Origin: Selenomonadales bacterium UBA7018
GTDB lineage: Bacteria > Bacillota > Negativicutes > Selenomonadales > Selenomonadaceae
Assembly: GCA_002448305.1 (NCBI GenBank)
Contig: DJWY01000005.1
Coordinates: 1 to 14,470, forward strand
Length of the DNA stretch: 14,470 bases
Direction: 5' to 3'
Part shown: one piece after another, positions 14,111 through 14,470 of the stretch
Layout: each line of letters starts with the position of its first letter
Numbering within the stretch: position 1 is the stretch's first letter
Notes under the pieces: model-generated
What the model saw: only the letters and a program-made list of their open reading frames with translations
Database searches by the model: none
What the model was told of the DNA's origin: nothing
Position numbers and translations under genes: made by a program

Positions 14111-14139
14111 ATAGTATCCCGTATTATTTTTTAAGTCAA
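14111..14139 (-). promoter_or_regulatory. Probable obg promoter
   Basis: On the minus strand TTGACT (14134-14139) and TACTAT (14111-14116) are spaced by exactly 17 bases and lie about 35 bases ahead of the obg start, giving a short 5' leader. The -35 is five of six to consensus and the -10 four of six. Confidence 0.6.
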
Positions 14140-14140
14140 G

Positions 14141-14239
14141 GTGCAAGTATTCACCTTTTTTATTGGTACGTTCGAGAGTATTGCCGCCAAAAACGAATAC
14201 GGAAAATATTTGCAACGCCTAGCTAAGCACGGTCGATAA
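14141..14239 (+). CDS. Possible 32-residue small protein of unknown function
   Basis: A GTG start opens a frame reading VQVFTFFIGTFESIAAKN, then EYGKYLQRLAKHGR, ending in TAA. The composition looks protein-like: a short hydrophobic N-terminus followed by an amphipathic basic helix, which is unusual for random A/T-rich spacer. Against it, no convincing ribosome binding site precedes the GTG, the start overlaps the obg -35 region, and no promoter on + was found. It might instead be the 3' remnant of a lost gene; an in-frame stop at 14132 closes it upstream. I do not recognise it. Confidence 0.3.
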   Translation: MQVFTFFIGTFESIAAKNEYGKYLQRLAKHGR

Positions 14240-14324
14240 AAAATTTTTGGTAAAATTTAAGGCAGGATTAAGAGAATGGCGTTATCATAGGAAAGTTAGT
14301 TTGAAAAAATTTTTTGGTAGGGTA
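14240..14324. other. A/T-rich spacer upstream of the rRNA promoter
   Basis: No gene is visible. The block AAAAAATTTTTGGTA at 14238-14252 recurs nearly identically at 14304-14319, just upstream of the rRNA promoter -35. The second copy sits where an UP element contacting the RNA polymerase alpha subunit would be. Confidence 0.5.
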
Positions 14325-14353
14325 TTGACAAAGGTGGAAAGTGGGTGTATATT
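14325..14353 (+). promoter_or_regulatory. Strong rRNA operon promoter
   Basis: A perfect TTGACA (14325-14330) is followed after exactly 17 bases by TATATT (14348-14353), five of six to consensus. An A/T tract lies directly upstream (14304-14315). Position about 100 bases ahead of an rRNA leader marks it as the promoter of an rRNA operon beginning beyond the window, divergent from obg. Start is expected near 14360. Confidence 0.88.
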
Positions 14354-14373
14354 AAGCAAGCTTGATTCACGGG

Positions 14374-14392
14374 GCTCCTTGAAAACTGAACA
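14374..14392 (+). promoter_or_regulatory. boxA-like antitermination element of the rRNA leader
   Basis: GCTCCTTGAAAACTGAACA closely matches the CTTTGAAAACTGAACA-type string seen ahead of 16S and 23S genes in Firmicutes, where the boxA region recruits NusB/S10 for rRNA antitermination. It lies about 15-30 bases after the predicted transcription start. Confidence 0.75.
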
Positions 14393-14411
14393 ATACAAAT
14401 GCTAAATGTGC

Positions 14412-14429
14412 GGTCGAAATAAATCGACC
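14412..14429 (+). other. Leader hairpin
   Basis: GGTCGA and TCGACC form a perfect 6-bp stem around AATAAA, downstream of boxA. No T-run follows, so it is a structural or processing element rather than a terminator. Confidence 0.6.
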
Positions 14430-14470
14430 CCTTGAAGTAAAAAATGAGAGTCAGCAAGAACTCAAAGTTT

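Larger units (their letters stand above)
14360..14470 (+). other. 5' leader of an rRNA operon (16S gene expected just outside)
   Basis: From the predicted start the transcript runs through boxA and the hairpin to GAGAGTCAGCAAGAACTCAA near the window edge, a string of the kind that precedes 16S genes in Firmicutes. No mature 16S sequence is reached inside the window, so no rRNA gene is annotated. Confidence 0.75.

Noticed and set aside
14138..14161. AAGGTG/CACCTT hairpin followed by six T
   Set aside because: It could be a weak terminator on +, but there is no + strand gene upstream needing one, the stem is only 6 bp with an 8-base loop, and it overlaps the obg -35 element and the possible small ORF.
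1..14470. CRISPR array, tRNA gene or prophage genes
   Set aside because: I found no regularly spaced direct repeats, no cloverleaf with a tRNA T-loop motif, and no phage structural or integrase proteins.

Overview
The window suggests a low-to-moderate-GC diderm Firmicute of the class Negativicutes (Selenomonas-like). Three things point there: a giant filamentous adhesin of the leukotoxin LktA/filamentous-haemagglutinin type, which needs an outer membrane; an Obg GTPase with a Firmicute-type C-terminal domain; and an rRNA leader with the Firmicute boxA-like string CCTTGAAAACTGAACA. The assignment comes from gene character and remembered family features, not from a search.

Layout. (1) Bases 2-12373, + strand: one uninterrupted reading frame, open from the first bases of the window, so its 5' end lies upstream. 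At least 4,123 residues are present. They form a mostly beta-helical adhesin with two alpha-helical inserts, a His/Trp/Tyr-rich patch, a long-period duplication of about 300-326 residues, a non-helical linker, a Ser/Gly/Tyr-rich linker and a distinct C-terminal segment. (2) 12396-12431: a strong stem-loop terminator with U-tracts on both strands, sited between two convergent genes. (3) 12434-12803: a compact element of about 370 bp that I read as a non-autonomous or decayed IS200/IS605 (tnpB) insertion. It has a left-end palindrome, a good promoter, a ribosome binding site with a 16-codon ORF, a structured omegaRNA-like segment overlapping a tnpB C-terminal coding remnant, and a right-end palindrome finishing in TCAA. 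(4) 12800-14077, - strand: obg (cgtA), complete; its stop codon lies inside the right tip of the element. (5) 14078-14324: the obg promoter and RBS, a possible 32-codon ORF on + and A/T tracts. (6) 14325-14470: an excellent sigma-70 promoter followed by an rRNA leader; the 16S gene should begin just past the window.

The adhesin and obg converge on the terminator and element. Obg and the rRNA operon diverge from a shared control region, so a ribosome-assembly GTPase sits back to back with rRNA. The most unusual locus is the small mobile element wedged between the shared terminator and the last codon of obg. A transcript from its own promoter would run antisense into obg.
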